From Phocaeicola faecium (lineage in GTDB: Bacteria > Bacteroidota > Bacteroidia > Bacteroidales > Bacteroidaceae), in NCBI RefSeq assembly GCF_014837055.1, contig NZ_JACSPQ010000001.1, forward strand, positions 1-64,000: a stretch of DNA of 64,000 bases, read 5' to 3'. Positions within the stretch are counted from its first letter, which is position 1; each line of letters begins with the position of its first letter. The notes beneath the pieces are model-generated. The model ran no database searches, was not told the origin of the DNA, and saw only the letters and a list, made by a program, of their open reading frames with translations. The translations under genes and the position numbers were made by a program. Positions 15,982 through 26,219 of this stretch are shown here, piece after piece.

Positions 15982-16036
15982 CCTGTAAGAATTTTTAAAA
16001 CGACTACCTATATGTAGGTAATAATAATTAGGTATA

Positions 16037-16549
16037 ATGGATGTGACTAAAATTGAAGTAACAGATGAGGCTTTGCGCAAGGGAGCGGCGGAAGGCATGG
16101 ATGGTTTTTTACAAGTATTTATCGACAAGTATCTTGAAGTGACGGGCGGCGTGCCGGATGCCGAGACCATGCCGCTGCTTAACGGTTATCAGCATACCTT
16201 GCTGGGATACCACTTTTTCCGTGAAGAGGTGCTTGAGGGAGGATTTGTCCAGCTTATCCAAAACGGTTATGCGCCTTATATTTTCGGTAATCCTTTTGCT
16301 AAAGCGATGCGTATTTTCGGAGCCAAGAATTTTTCGAAATTGGTTTACGAGGCGCAGAAGATATACGAGGCTAACAAAGAGGATTTGGAGCGTGAGCGTA
16401 CCGATGAGGAGTTTATGGCGATGTATGAGCAGTATGAGGCTTTCGATGATTTGGAAGAATCGTTTATGGATATGGAAGAGGAGGTGACGGAACAGGTGGC
16501 TCGTTACGTTGACGAACATCTGGAACAGTTCGCCCAAATCGTTCCGTAG
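16037..16549 (+). CDS. DMP19 (DUF4375) domain protein
   Basis: A 170-residue protein. GGFVQLIQNGYAPYIFGNPF and the following AKAMRIFGAKNFSKLVYEAQ match the DMP19/DUF4375 family. The C-terminus is very acidic. Some DMP19 proteins act as DNA mimics; that role is not shown here. It is a single gene between a divergent operon and convergent topB. Confidence 0.75.
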   Translation: MDVTKIEVTDEALRKGAAEGMDGFLQVFIDKYLEVTGGVPDAETMPLLNGYQHTLLGYHFFREEVLEGGFVQLIQNGYAPYIFGNPFAKAMRIFGAKNFSKLVYEAQKIYEANKEDLERERTDEEFMAMYEQYEAFDDLEESFMDMEEEVTEQVARYVDEHLEQFAQIVP

Positions 16550-16576
16550 ATAACCGGATTTCGGCCTTTTGGGAGG

Positions 16577-16670
16577 GCTTATGAGTTTATCCGCATGTGT
16601 TGGTTAAAACAAGCCCATAAACTCATAAGTCTATCCGCATGTGTTCCCTCTTTCTATGGGTAGAATTTTG
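16577..16670 (+). repeat. Dispersed word-repeat element, copy C
   Basis: It contains TATCCGCATGTGTT twice (near 16589 and 16633) and then CTATGGGTAGAATTTT. CTTATGAGTTTAT near 16578 pairs with ATAAACTCATAAG near 16617. It lies between convergent genes. Confidence 0.6.
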
Positions 16671-16698
16671 GCGCTGATAATGAGGCAGATGGAAACCT

Positions 16699-18846
16699 TT
16701 AAAAAGGCTTACGGAATGTACAGCCGTTTTTCCATTCCGAGCAGCCGTAAGCCGTTTTTCCTTTTATGATGATTCCTTTGCCGCAAACGGGGCAGGCACG
16801 GCCTAACATGGCGTCTCCTTCGGGCAGTGGCGGCGGAGGCGTATCTGCTACTTTGCGTTTGCGCGGAGCTCTCGGTTTTGTCGGGGCAGGTTTGTCGGCG
16901 GAAGCATCTTTCCTGCGAGCCGCTTTCTTTACCGGGGCGGCAGCATCTTCGGGTGCAACGGTTACACGGCGGTTGGTATTGTCGCGCAGCACACTGTAAA
17001 CGATGTCCGTAACCATTTGTTTCAGTTCGGCGAGGAATGTGCCGGCATCATAACTCCGGCGTTCTATTTCTCGCAATTTCTTTTCCCAGATGCCCGTCAG
17101 TTCTGCCGATTTCAACAGCTCTTCATGGATGAGTTGTATCAGTTCTACTCCTGTGGGAGTAGCAATCAGGTTTTTCCGTTCCTTACGTATGTAGTGACGT
17201 TTGAAAAGCGTTTCGATGATGGCGGCACGTGTAGAGGGTCGTCCTATCCCGTTTTCTTTCAGTGCGTCGCGCAGCTCATCGTTGTCTACCAGTTTTCCGG
17301 CCGTTTCCATGGCGCGCAGCAGCGTGGCTTCAGTGTATGGGCGTGGCGGTTGTGTCCATTTCTCGTTAAGTTGCGGTTGGTGAGGTCCGCTTTCTCCTTT
17401 TGTAAAAGCAGGCAAAACGCTTTCTTCTTCGTTTTCTTTATTCTCGTCGGACTGAGGCTCTTTGGCGAAAATAACACGCCATCCCGCATCAAGGATTTGT
17501 TTGCCGGTTGCTTTGAATTCTATTTCTTCTGCCACTCCCGTAACGGTGGTTGTCGAAAATTTGCAGTCAGGATAGAATACAGCGATGAAACGGCGGGCTA
17601 TCAGGTCGAATACGCGCCGTTCCATGTCGGTCAGTCCTTGCGGATTTACTCCCGTAGGAATAATGGCATGGTGGTCGGTTACTTTGGAGTTGTCGAACAC
17701 TTTTTTCGATTTCAGCAGCGGTTTTCCGAGGATAGGCGCAGTGTAGACAGCATAATCTCTGATGCCCTCTAATATTTTCGGACATTTGGGGTAAATGTCA
17801 TCGCTCAGGAATGTCGTGTCGACGCGCGGATAAGTTGCCACTTTCTTTTCGTATAGCGACTGGATGAGTTGCAGCGTCATGTCCGCCGAGTAGCTGAACT
17901 TCTTGTTACATTCTACCTGCAATGACGTCAGGTCGAATAATCGGGGAGGGGCTTCCGAACCTTTTTTCGATGTAATGTCGGTAATCGTAAACGGTTTGTC
18001 TTTGATGCGTTCCAGCAGGGCGCGTCCCGTCTGTTCGTCTGTAATGGGCGGAATCCCCCGGTTGGTATCTTCTTTTGCCGCGGTTTTCTTTTTCGCGTTC
18101 GGATTTTCTTTCTCCTTTTCAGCCTCTTCCGCTAATTCTTCATCGCTCTTCCGGACGATGGCAGCAAACAGTGTGTCGCGGTAAATGGTCTTTAGTTCCC
18201 AATATTGTTTCGGGACAAAGTGTTCTATTTCCTGCTGACGTTTTACAATCAGAGCCAGCGTAGGTGTCTGTACGCGCCCTATGGAAAGAATCTGCTTGTT
18301 CTGTCCGTATTTTAAAGTATAAAGCCGGGTGGCATTCATTCCCAGCGTCCAGTCGCCGATGGCACGGCTCAACCCCGCCTCGTATAGCGGTTGGAAGTCC
18401 GACTGGTCTTTCAGGTTTGCAAATCCCTCCCGGATGGCTTCTTCCGTGAGCGAGGAAATCCACAACCGTTTTACCGGACATTTGGCTCCCGCTTTCTGCA
18501 TAACCCATCGCTGGATAAGTTCACCTTCTTGTCCGGCATCGCCGCAGTTTATAATCAGGTCAGCCTGCTGCATCAGTCCTTCGATGATGTGAAACTGTTT
18601 TTCGATACCCGTATCATTAATGAGTTTGATGCCGAAGCGGGGCGGTATCATAGGCAGGCTTCCCAATGACCATGCCTTCCAAGCCGGCGTATATTCATGC
18701 GGTTCTTTCAGAGTGCAAAGATGTCCGAATGTCCAAGTTACTTGGTATCCGTTTCCTTCTATGTAACCGTCTTTTCGGTTTCTTGCGCCGAGTACTTCGG
18801 CTATGTCGCGTGCCACGCTGGGCTTTTCGGCTATACAAACTATCAT
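16699..18846 (-). CDS. topB: DNA topoisomerase III
   Basis: A 715-residue type IA topoisomerase. Toprim is at the N-terminus (VCIAEKPSVARDIAEVLGA, then NCGDAGQEGELI). The active-site tyrosine is in VATYPRVDTTFLSDD. The C-terminus has a CPVCGKG / GCSEWKNGC zinc-finger-like region after a basic, proline-rich linker. It resolves precatenanes and decatenates DNA. The ATG at 18846 is preferred to the TTG two codons upstream. A TAACTTTG box lies 24 nt upstream. Confidence 0.95.
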   Translation of the reverse strand: MIVCIAEKPSVARDIAEVLGARNRKDGYIEGNGYQVTWTFGHLCTLKEPHEYTPAWKAWSLGSLPMIPPRFGIKLINDTGIEKQFHIIEGLMQQADLIINCGDAGQEGELIQRWVMQKAGAKCPVKRLWISSLTEEAIREGFANLKDQSDFQPLYEAGLSRAIGDWTLGMNATRLYTLKYGQNKQILSIGRVQTPTLALIVKRQQEIEHFVPKQYWELKTIYRDTLFAAIVRKSDEELAEEAEKEKENPNAKKKTAAKEDTNRGIPPITDEQTGRALLERIKDKPFTITDITSKKGSEAPPRLFDLTSLQVECNKKFSYSADMTLQLIQSLYEKKVATYPRVDTTFLSDDIYPKCPKILEGIRDYAVYTAPILGKPLLKSKKVFDNSKVTDHHAIIPTGVNPQGLTDMERRVFDLIARRFIAVFYPDCKFSTTTVTGVAEEIEFKATGKQILDAGWRVIFAKEPQSDENKENEEESVLPAFTKGESGPHQPQLNEKWTQPPRPYTEATLLRAMETAGKLVDNDELRDALKENGIGRPSTRAAIIETLFKRHYIRKERKNLIATPTGVELIQLIHEELLKSAELTGIWEKKLREIERRSYDAGTFLAELKQMVTDIVYSVLRDNTNRRVTVAPEDAAAPVKKAARRKDASADKPAPTKPRAPRKRKVADTPPPPLPEGDAMLGRACPVCGKGIIIKGKTAYGCSEWKNGCTFRKPF

Positions 18847-19202
18847 AAGCAAGCTGTCTTTAACGGCGACAAAGTTAGCAAAAAACCGCTAACATGCGGA
18901 TAAAATCTGAATGTTGCCGCATATTCTTTCGTCGTAATCCGATATATTTTTCTATCTTGCGGACGATTTAGAAACTGTATTGAATTTGTCGTGCGATGAT
19001 TTGGAATGAGTTTTTGAGTCATTTTCACTTGTGTGAAGAGGAAGATAGCGGGCTATCTGGCGAAGGACAGAAGCGGAAAGAACCAAAAAATCGCCTAAAG
19101 CACACACGAAAAATGAATACATCAAGCCAAGAAAACTTTTTGGAGAAATTCAAAACAGTTTCTTATAACCTTATAATTTATTTAAAAGACATAAGAAGCG
19201 AT
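18847..19202. promoter_or_regulatory. Divergent spacer between topB and the fucosidase gene
   Basis: Minus-strand TAACTTTG at 18870-18877 is a -7 candidate for topB. The right half (18996-19202) is open in the fucosidase frame, but the encoded residues do not look like a signal peptide and are likely leader. No strict TAnnTTTG is seen for the fucosidase. Confidence 0.45.
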
Positions 19203-21650
19203 ATGAAAAACGGACAATATTTGTTGGCAAAAATATGCCGGTGGGGAATGATGGGGGCACTTGTGTGTTTGGGAAGAGTGCTTCCGGTAACAGCAGATGA
19301 AGGACAAGACAATTTGACTTTGCGTTATAACCGTCCGGCGGAATATTTTGAAGAGGCGTTGGTGATAGGTAATGGAACGTTGGGAGCCGTGGTGTATGGC
19401 GGAACAGATAAAGACCGGATTTCACTGAACGACCTAACGTTGTGGACGGGTGAACCTGACAAATCCGTTACTACGCCCGATGCCTACAAAGCCATTCCAG
19501 ATATCCGGGCTTTGCTGGATAAAGAAGATTACCGGGCTGCCGATAGCGAATATCGCAGGGTACAGGGACATTACAGCGAAAATTACCAACCGCTTGGAAC
19601 ATTAACCATTAATTATCTTGACCGTGAGGCAGACGTTACTTCGTATCAACGGCTGTTGGATATCGGTAATGCTACTTCGCAAACTGCTTACCGGCGTGGT
19701 GGCAAACTGTTTACTACCGATTATTTTGCATCTGCTCCCGATTCGGTGATTGTTATTCGCCTCAAGTCTGAATCTGATAAAGGCATTAACGCCGTACTTT
19801 CGTTTGATTCGCCGTTGCCTCACTCCGCAGTGTCGGGCGATCATGCGATTTCGGCAGAAGGCTATGCGGCTTATCACTCTTATCCTGTGTATTATGACGG
19901 TGTAAAAGAAAAACATCTGTACGACCCCGACAGAGGGATACACTTTAAGACCATTATAAAAGTAATTGCTCCGCCGGCGTGTGTTGAAAGCCATCCTTCC
20001 GGTGAACTGAAAATTAAAGATTGCAGTGAAGCCTTGATATTGATAGCCAATGCCACCAGTTTTAATGGCTTTGATAAAGACCCGGTGAAAGAAGGGCGTG
20101 ATTATCAGCATATCGTGGCAAGGCGGATGAAGCAGGCGATGGCAAAGACTTACGATGAGCTCCGCCGCTCGCACGTGGCAGATTATAAACAGTTTTTCGA
20201 CCGTGTTTCGCTGGACTTGGGAGAGACTGCTCCCGACATAGCTACCCTGACTACCGATGAGCAGTTGCGCCTGTATACCGATAGCTTGCAACATAATCCG
20301 GAGCTGGAGGCACTTTATTTCCAGTACGGACGTTACTTGCTGATATCGTCTTCGCGTACGCCGGGCGTTCCTGCTAACCTGCAAGGTCTGTGGAATGAAA
20401 AAATACTGCCGCCGTGGAGTTGCAACTATACTACCAATATCAATCTGGAAGAAAACTATTGGGCTGCCGAAACTACCAACCTTAGCGAAATGCACCGTCC
20501 GCTGATGGATTTCATCGGCAACCTGAGCCGGACGGGAAAAGAAACGGCTAAAGCTTATTATGGTGTAGATAAAGGATGGTGTCTGGCGCATAATACGGAT
20601 ATATGGGCGATGACATGTCCCGTAGGTTTGCGCGACGGAGACCCCTCTTGGGCTTGTTGGACAATGGGAGGCGCATGGCTTTCTACGCATATTTGGGAAC
20701 ATTATTCATTTACGCAGGATAAAGATTTTCTGAAAGATGCCTATCCGATGCTGAAAGGAGCCGCCGAGTTCTGCATGGGGTGGCTGGTTGAAAAAGACGG
20801 CTACCTGATGACTTCGCCCGGAACATCTCCTGAAAATAAATTCGTAACCCCCGATGGGTATGTAGGAGCCACTTTGTACGGCAGTGCGTCCGACCTTGCT
20901 TTGACGCGCGAATGCCTGATTGATGCGATTCATGCGGCAGAAGCCTTAGGTGTGGATAAGGATTTCAGAAAACATGCAAAACAAACGCTCAGCAAACTCT
21001 TGCCTTACCGCGTAGGGAAAAACGGAAACTTGCAGGAGTGGTTCCATGACTGGAAAGACGAAGACCCGAAACACCGTCACCAGTCCCACCTTGTCGGACT
21101 TTATCCGGGACATCACCTTTCCATTGCCGATACGCCCGAACTTGCCCGCGCTTGTGCCCGCACGCTCGAAATAAAAGGAGACGAAACGACAGGGTGGAGC
21201 ACCGGATGGCGTGTAAATCTGTATGCACGCCTGCACGACAGCAAGAATGCCTACCACATCTACCGCAAACTGCTGCGCTACGTCAGCCCCGACGGTTATC
21301 AGGGGAAAGACGCACGCCGGGGCGGAGGCACGTATCCTAATCTGCTGGATGCCCATTCTCCTTTTCAGATTGATGGTAATTTCGGAGGTTGTGCCGGAGT
21401 GGTCGAAATGTTGATGCAGTCGACAGCCGATGAAATCATCCTGCTTCCGGCTTTGCCGGCGCAGTGGAAAGACGGTAGCGTAAAAGGAATCTGTGCACGG
21501 GGAGGCTTTGTGGTCGACATGGCGTGGAAAGACGGGAAGGTCGTTTCATTGGCTGTTTTCTCTCGGAAAGGTGGAAAAACGCGCATCAGCTTCAATGGAA
21601 AAAGAAATTCAATATCTCTTAAAGCCGGCGAGAAAAAGCAGTTATTATGA
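19203..21650 (+). CDS. GH95 alpha-L-fucosidase
   Basis: An 815-residue secreted glycosidase. The ATG at 19203 starts a signal peptide (CRWGMMGALVCLGRVLPVTA); an in-frame start at 18996 would bury it. Family residues are visible: NYTTNINLEENYW (the two Asn near 409), SPENK (general acid Glu near 543) and QIDGNFG (Asp near 723). GH95 enzymes release alpha-1,2-fucose from mucin and milk glycans by inversion. No SusCD pair is adjacent. The stand-alone gene fits host-glycan foraging. Confidence 0.9.
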   Translation: MKNGQYLLAKICRWGMMGALVCLGRVLPVTADEGQDNLTLRYNRPAEYFEEALVIGNGTLGAVVYGGTDKDRISLNDLTLWTGEPDKSVTTPDAYKAIPDIRALLDKEDYRAADSEYRRVQGHYSENYQPLGTLTINYLDREADVTSYQRLLDIGNATSQTAYRRGGKLFTTDYFASAPDSVIVIRLKSESDKGINAVLSFDSPLPHSAVSGDHAISAEGYAAYHSYPVYYDGVKEKHLYDPDRGIHFKTIIKVIAPPACVESHPSGELKIKDCSEALILIANATSFNGFDKDPVKEGRDYQHIVARRMKQAMAKTYDELRRSHVADYKQFFDRVSLDLGETAPDIATLTTDEQLRLYTDSLQHNPELEALYFQYGRYLLISSSRTPGVPANLQGLWNEKILPPWSCNYTTNINLEENYWAAETTNLSEMHRPLMDFIGNLSRTGKETAKAYYGVDKGWCLAHNTDIWAMTCPVGLRDGDPSWACWTMGGAWLSTHIWEHYSFTQDKDFLKDAYPMLKGAAEFCMGWLVEKDGYLMTSPGTSPENKFVTPDGYVGATLYGSASDLALTRECLIDAIHAAEALGVDKDFRKHAKQTLSKLLPYRVGKNGNLQEWFHDWKDEDPKHRHQSHLVGLYPGHHLSIADTPELARACARTLEIKGDETTGWSTGWRVNLYARLHDSKNAYHIYRKLLRYVSPDGYQGKDARRGGGTYPNLLDAHSPFQIDGNFGGCAGVVEMLMQSTADEIILLPALPAQWKDGSVKGICARGGFVVDMAWKDGKVVSLAVFSRKGGKTRISFNGKRNSISLKAGEKKQLL

Positions 21651-21757
21651 CACATTGCAGCATACAATTCCCAAAAATAAATAAAAAATGCGGCTATTCT
21701 ATGCCTTTGGCTGTGAAATCCGATATATTTGGCAAAATATTTGTTGGATTTATCATG

Positions 21758-21850
21758 TAAAAACGCTACCGTTAGTGTTGCCTGTTTCATGCGGTAGTGT
21801 TACACAGTTCTACCCATAGAATTGGTCAGTCCTATGGGTAGTGTTTTCGG
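21758..21850 (+). repeat. Dispersed word-repeat element, copy D
   Basis: Words in order: CTACCGTTAG, CATGCGGTAG, CTACCCATAG (21810-21819), a 12-nt spacer, CTATGGGTAG (21832-21841), then TGTTTTCGGG. The last two words are perfect reverse complements. It lies between two co-directional genes. Confidence 0.75.
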
Positions 21851-21918
21851 GCATCAGAACAGCCTCTCAGAACGGGAGCAGGCACATAGTAAAATGTCAT
21901 AGTAAAAAGATAGAAATT

Positions 21919-22596
21919 ATGTTTATTTGGATTGTATTTATCGGCATAGCCGTGATTAGTTATCTGGTGCAAGCCAGTTTGAAAAGCAAGTTTGAAAGAT
22001 ATTCTAAAATACCTGTTGCGGCAGGAATGACCGGACGCGAGGTGGCAGAAAAAATGCTGCGCGACAATGGCATCTATGATGTAAGGGTGATTAGTACGCC
22101 GGGCATGTTGACCGACCATTACAACCCGACCAACAAGACGGTGAACCTGAGCGACGATGTATATAACACTTGCAGCGTGGCAGCAGCTGCGGTTGCCGCC
22201 CATGAGTGCGGACATGCCGTTCAGCACGCCCGTGCCTACGCTCCGTTGCAGATGCGTTCGGCACTGGTTCCTGTGGTTCAGTTTTCTTCGTCTATCGTGT
22301 CGTGGGTACTGCTGGCAGGCATTGTTTTGGTGAATGTTTTCCCTCAGCTTTTGCTGATAGGTATTTGTCTGTTCGCCATGACTACGCTGTTCAGCTTTAT
22401 CACACTGCCGGTCGAAATAGACGCAAGCCGTAGGGCGCTGGTGTGGTTGAACACAGCCGGAATAACAAATTCTGCCAGCCACAAGCAGGCGGCGGATGCT
22501 TTGAAGTCGGCTGCATACACGTATGTGGTAGCTGCATTGGGCTCGTTGGCAACACTGATTTATTACGTGATGATTTATATGAACCGACGCGAGTAA
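21919..22596 (+). CDS. YugP-type zinc metallopeptidase
   Basis: A 225-residue membrane protein. An N-terminal helix (FIWIVFIGIAVISYLVQ) is followed by an HECGH zinc motif at about residues 95-99 (AAHECGHAVQHA), two further membrane helices, and EIDASRRALVWL, which carries the third ligand. This matches the YugP/DUF family of neutral zinc peptidases. An upstream in-frame ATG at 21841 overlaps repeat D and is not credible. Confidence 0.9.
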   Translation: MFIWIVFIGIAVISYLVQASLKSKFERYSKIPVAAGMTGREVAEKMLRDNGIYDVRVISTPGMLTDHYNPTNKTVNLSDDVYNTCSVAAAAVAAHECGHAVQHARAYAPLQMRSALVPVVQFSSSIVSWVLLAGIVLVNVFPQLLLIGICLFAMTTLFSFITLPVEIDASRRALVWLNTAGITNSASHKQAADALKSAAYTYVVAALGSLATLIYYVMIYMNRRE

Positions 22597-22622
22597 TACC
22601 GGAAAGATTTTCAGGGGTGTCA

Positions 22623-22682
22623 GGATTCCGCAGATTTATACCGATAAATATAAATAAAAATCGGCATGAATCTGCGGAATCC
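22623..22682 (+). terminator. Long near-perfect hairpin between yugP-like gene and hisS
   Basis: GGATTCCGCAGATTTATACC plus GAT (22623-22645) pairs with 22660-22682 with only two wobble-type differences. There is no long T-run right after the stem (CGCGTTTTTC follows). It may terminate transcription or be a REP-like element. Confidence 0.55.
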
Positions 22683-22695
22683 GCGTTTTTCTGCG

Positions 22696-22703
22696 TACTT
22701 TTG
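22696..22703 (+). promoter_or_regulatory. -7 box for hisS
   Basis: TACTTTTG matches TAnnTTTG, 30 nt upstream of the hisS ATG at 22733. Confidence 0.5.
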
Positions 22704-22732
22704 TGCGGAAAATCAAAAAGTTAAAATCAATT

Positions 22733-24097
22733 ATGGCAACAAAACCAAGCATACCTAAAGGAACAAGAGACTTTTCTCCCGCCGAAATGGCGAAACGTAA
22801 CTATATATTTAATACGATTCGTGACGTGTTCTATCTGTATGGCTTTCAGCAGATAGAGACTCCTGCGATGGAAAACCTGTCGACACTGATGGGAAAATAC
22901 GGGGAGGAAGGTGACAAATTATTATTTAAGATTCAAAATTCAGGCGATTATTTTTCGGGATTGACCGACGAAGAGTTATTGAGCCGTAATGCTGCGAAAC
23001 TGGCAAGCAAGTTCTGCGAAAAAGGTTTGCGTTACGACCTTACCGTGCCTTTTGCCCGCTATGTGGTGATGCACCGCGATGAAATTACTTTTCCTTTCAA
23101 ACGATTCCAGATTCAGCCTGTATGGCGTGCCGACCGTCCGCAGAAAGGGCGTTACCGTGAATTTTACCAGTGTGATGCCGATGTGGTAGGAAGCAACTCT
23201 TTGTTGAACGAAGTCGAATTGGTTCAAATGATTGATGCTGTGTTCGCTAAGTTCGGTATCCGTGTGTGTGTGAAGATAAACAACCGCAAGATTCTGACAG
23301 GAATAGCCGAAATTATCGGTGAGGCAGACAAGATAGTGGATATAACCGTAGCCATCGACAAATTAGATAAAATCGGTCTTGATAATGTGAATGCCGAACT
23401 TGCTTCGAAAGGTATTGCTCAAGAAGCCATCGACAAGTTGCAGCCTATTATATTATTGAGTGGCTCGAACGAAGAAAAGCTGGCAACACTGAAAACTGTA
23501 TTGGCAGGCAGTGAAACCGGACTGAAGGGAATTGAGGAAAGCGAATTTATTCTCAGCAGGGTGGCTCAGTTGGGAATGAAGGCTGAAGTAGAACTTGATT
23601 TGACTTTGGCTCGCGGATTAAATTATTATACGGGTGCAATTTTCGAAGTAAAAGCGCTTGATGTGCAGATAGGAAGTATCAGCGGTGGCGGACGGTATGA
23701 CAATTTGACAGGCGTATTTGGTATGGATGGCATGTCGGGCGTGGGTATCTCGTTTGGTGCCGACCGCATCTATGATGTGTTGAACCAGTTGGATTTATAT
23801 CCCAAAGAAGCTGCCGATGCTACCCAACTGCTGTTTGTCAACTTTGGCGAAGCGGAAGCCGAATATGTACTTCCGTTCTTGTTTAAAGTACGCGAGGCAG
23901 GCATACGTGCCGAAATTTATCCGGATTCAGCCAAGATGAAAAAACAAATGAGCTATGCCAATGCTAAATCGGTTCCGTTTGTGGCGATAGCGGGCGAAAA
24001 CGAGATGAAAGAAGGCAAGATTATGCTGAAAAATATGGAAAGCGGTGAACAATCCTTGCTTACTCTTGTTGAATTAATTACCGTTATTAAAGGATAA
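22733..24097 (+). CDS. hisS: Histidyl-tRNA synthetase
   Basis: A 454-residue class II synthetase. It shows [14 protein letters not shown] at the N-terminus, motif 2 ([20 protein letters not shown]), the histidine-specific [14 protein letters not shown], and motif 3 ([14 protein letters not shown]). The C-terminal anticodon-binding domain is present. The ATG at 22733 gives the expected N-terminus; 10 upstream codons are open but include no RBS-supported start. It is followed 14 nt later by mscL. Confidence 0.97.
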   Translation: MATKPSIPKGTRDFSPAEMAKRNYIFNTIRDVFYLYGFQQIETPAMENLSTLMGKYGEEGDKLLFKIQNSGDYFSGLTDEELLSRNAAKLASKFCEKGLRYDLTVPFARYVVMHRDEITFPFKRFQIQPVWRADRPQKGRYREFYQCDADVVGSNSLLNEVELVQMIDAVFAKFGIRVCVKINNRKILTGIAEIIGEADKIVDITVAIDKLDKIGLDNVNAELASKGIAQEAIDKLQPIILLSGSNEEKLATLKTVLAGSETGLKGIEESEFILSRVAQLGMKAEVELDLTLARGLNYYTGAIFEVKALDVQIGSISGGGRYDNLTGVFGMDGMSGVGISFGADRIYDVLNQLDLYPKEAADATQLLFVNFGEAEAEYVLPFLFKVREAGIRAEIYPDSAKMKKQMSYANAKSVPFVAIAGENEMKEGKIMLKNMESGEQSLLTLVELITVIKG

Positions 24098-24111
24098 AAC
24101 AAAAAGAAGCG

Positions 24112-24552
24112 ATGAAAAAAACATTGGAAGAGTTTAAAAAGTTTGCCATGCGTGGTAACGTGGTTGATATGGCAGTCGGCGTTATCATCGGTGGGGCTTT
24201 CGGGAAAATCGTGTCGTCCATCGTGGGCGATATCGTGATGCCTGCTGTCGGCGTATTGGTAGGAGGCGTTAGTTTTACTGACTTGAAATTAGTCTTAAAA
24301 CAAGCTGTGGTAGAAGGAGATACCGTGATTTCTCCGGAAGTTGCCATTAATTATGGTAATTTCATCCAAGTAACTTTTGATTTCCTTATTATTGCAGTGG
24401 CAGTGTTCCTATTGGTAAAAGGCATTAATTCATTGAACCGGAAGAAAGAGGCTCCGGCAAAAACTCCTCCTGCTCCTCCGGCAGACATCCAGTTGCTGAC
24501 AGAAATACGGGATTTGCTGAAGGAACAAAAGAAAGATGATTTGCAAAAATAA
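24112..24552 (+). CDS. mscL: Large-conductance mechanosensitive channel
   Basis: A 146-residue protein matching MscL: an N-terminal amphipathic helix ([20 protein letters not shown]), TM1 ([16 protein letters not shown]), a periplasmic loop, TM2 ([18 protein letters not shown]) and a C-terminal helix. It releases solutes on hypo-osmotic shock. It is probably co-transcribed with hisS and ends at the terminator at 24596. Confidence 0.95.
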   Translation: MKKTLEEFKKFAMRGNVVDMAVGVIIGGAFGKIVSSIVGDIVMPAVGVLVGGVSFTDLKLVLKQAVVEGDTVISPEVAINYGNFIQVTFDFLIIAVAVFLLVKGINSLNRKKEAPAKTPPAPPADIQLLTEIRDLLKEQKKDDLQK

Positions 24553-24595
24553 CAGCAAAAGTTTTTCATTAAAAAAACAACAGCTTCTTTATTTA

Positions 24596-24640
24596 ATCTA
24601 TGCTCGTACGTTCACAAATGTACGAGCATAGATTTTTTTT
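24596..24640 (+). terminator. Rho-independent terminator after hisS-mscL
   Basis: ATCTATGCTCGTAC pairs perfectly with GTACGAGCATAGAT (14 bp, 10-nt loop), followed by TTTTTTT. Confidence 0.9.
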
Positions 24641-24985
24641 ATTACCGCCTTTTAAGAGCCTATTTAAATTTTAGGAGGATAACGTTAACGATTCTATTAA
24701 TAAAGGTGAAAAAGGACAGTAAAGAAACAAGCAGTTTGTCGGTAATATTTGTCTATTGGTCGGTTTAATCGGACTATATGTAATAATTGGTATATTTTAT
24801 GGTTATTCTTAGTTAAATCAAATAGTTTTGAGAATGATTTTTCCTTATATTTGCACGACCTAAAACTGAAAGGAGCAAAAAAGTTTTCACTTGTTTGATG
24901 CTCTTTGAACCGGACGGTTTGGGTAGGTAACAATTAGGCATAGATTGAATTGTAGAAACATTATAATTAATTAAATAAGAAGAAT
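24641..24985 (+). promoter_or_regulatory. Promoter region of the RND efflux operon
   Basis: TATATTTG at 24846-24853 matches TAnnTTTG; TTTG at 24827 gives a short 15-nt spacer. It leaves a leader of about 125 nt before the adaptor gene. AT-rich upstream sequence could hold the TetR operator, but I see no clear palindrome. Confidence 0.45.
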
Positions 24986-26185
24986 ATGAACGTGAAAAGA
25001 AACAGAAGTTTTTCTTCAAGTCGGATTGCTTTAATGGCTTTGGGCATATCGGCATTGACTGCTTGTAGTGGACAAAGCGGAAAAATGGGTGATGACGAGT
25101 TTACTGTGCAGGAAGTTACAACTACTTCCAGTAATCAGATAACGAAGTATCCAGCTACCATCAAGGGGTTACAGGATATCGAAATTCGTCCGCAAGTATC
25201 AGGCTTTATCGTAAAGTTGTGTGTAGATGAGGGTGCTACCGTGCACAAAGGACAGGCTCTGTTCCAAATCGACCCCACCCAGTATCAGGCAGCTTACGAC
25301 CAAGCCGCAGCGGGTGTAGAATCTGCAAAAGCTAACTTGCAGACTGTAAGCGAGACGGAAGTGCATAAGAAAATGTTGCACGAACAGAAAATTATCAGTG
25401 ACTTCGAATATCAGACGGCTGTCAATAACCTGTTGACCGCTAAGGCAAGTTTGGCTCAGGCTGAGGCTTCTTACACGGCAGCTAAGCAAAACTTGGGATT
25501 TTGTACGGTTACCAGCCCGTCAGACGGTGTAATCGGAACATTCCCTTACCGTATCGGTGCGTTGGTTAGCCCGTCGGTATCAGAACCGCTGACTACAGTT
25601 TCTCAGATTGGCGACATGTATGTATATTTCTCATTGACAGAGAAAGAACTGTTGGCGTTGACAAAAGCTGAAGGCACATTGAAAGAACAGTTAGAGAAAA
25701 TGCCCGCCGTGCAGCTTGAGTTGTCAGACGGAAGTGTTTATAACGAAAGCGGAAGGATTGATGCAGTGAGCGGAGTTATCGACCAGACTACCGGTTCGGT
25801 AAGTATGCGTGCTGTTTTCCCGAATAAGCAAAATGTATTGCGAAGCGGCGGTACAGCAAACGTGATGTTCCCATATACAATGGAAAATGTTCTGCTGGTT
25901 CCGCAGTCGGCTACTGTTGATATCCAAGATAAGAAATTCGTTTATGTTTTACAGCCGGATAGCACTGTTAAATATACAGAAATCAGTATTTCTAACCTGA
26001 ATGATGGTAAAAACTACATTGTTCTTGATGGATTGAAATCTGGCGATAAAATTGCCGTCGAAGGTGTTACACGTTTGAGTGACGGTATGAAGATTACTCC
26101 GATTACCTCTGCGCAGAAGGAAGCCAAATATCAACAGGCTTTGAAAGACCAGAAAGAGGGTAATTTGGCTACGGCTTTTAATTGA
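24986..26185 (+). CDS. RND efflux periplasmic adaptor (AcrA/MexA-like)
   Basis: A 399-residue lipoprotein: signal ALGISALTACSGQSG with lipobox cysteine. It has a biotinyl-lipoyl region (EIRPQVSGFIVKLCVDEGAT), a helical hairpin rich in A/Q (ASLAQAEASYTAAKQNLGFC), and beta-barrel and membrane-proximal domains. It links the permease and outer-membrane factor encoded downstream. It is the first gene of a five-gene operon. Confidence 0.92.
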   Translation: MNVKRNRSFSSSRIALMALGISALTACSGQSGKMGDDEFTVQEVTTTSSNQITKYPATIKGLQDIEIRPQVSGFIVKLCVDEGATVHKGQALFQIDPTQYQAAYDQAAAGVESAKANLQTVSETEVHKKMLHEQKIISDFEYQTAVNNLLTAKASLAQAEASYTAAKQNLGFCTVTSPSDGVIGTFPYRIGALVSPSVSEPLTTVSQIGDMYVYFSLTEKELLALTKAEGTLKEQLEKMPAVQLELSDGSVYNESGRIDAVSGVIDQTTGSVSMRAVFPNKQNVLRSGGTANVMFPYTMENVLLVPQSATVDIQDKKFVYVLQPDSTVKYTEISISNLNDGKNYIVLDGLKSGDKIAVEGVTRLSDGMKITPITSAQKEAKYQQALKDQKEGNLATAFN

Positions 26186-26219
26186 TAAACGTAATGTCGT
26201 TATATAATAAAAGTATAGA

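Noticed and set aside
17017..17772. 251-residue plus-strand open frame
   Set aside because: Antisense to topB, rich in Phe/Cys, no ribosome site; a shadow frame.
19602..20702. 366-residue open frame on the minus strand
   Set aside because: Lies entirely within the GH95 gene; composition is a shadow of that frame.
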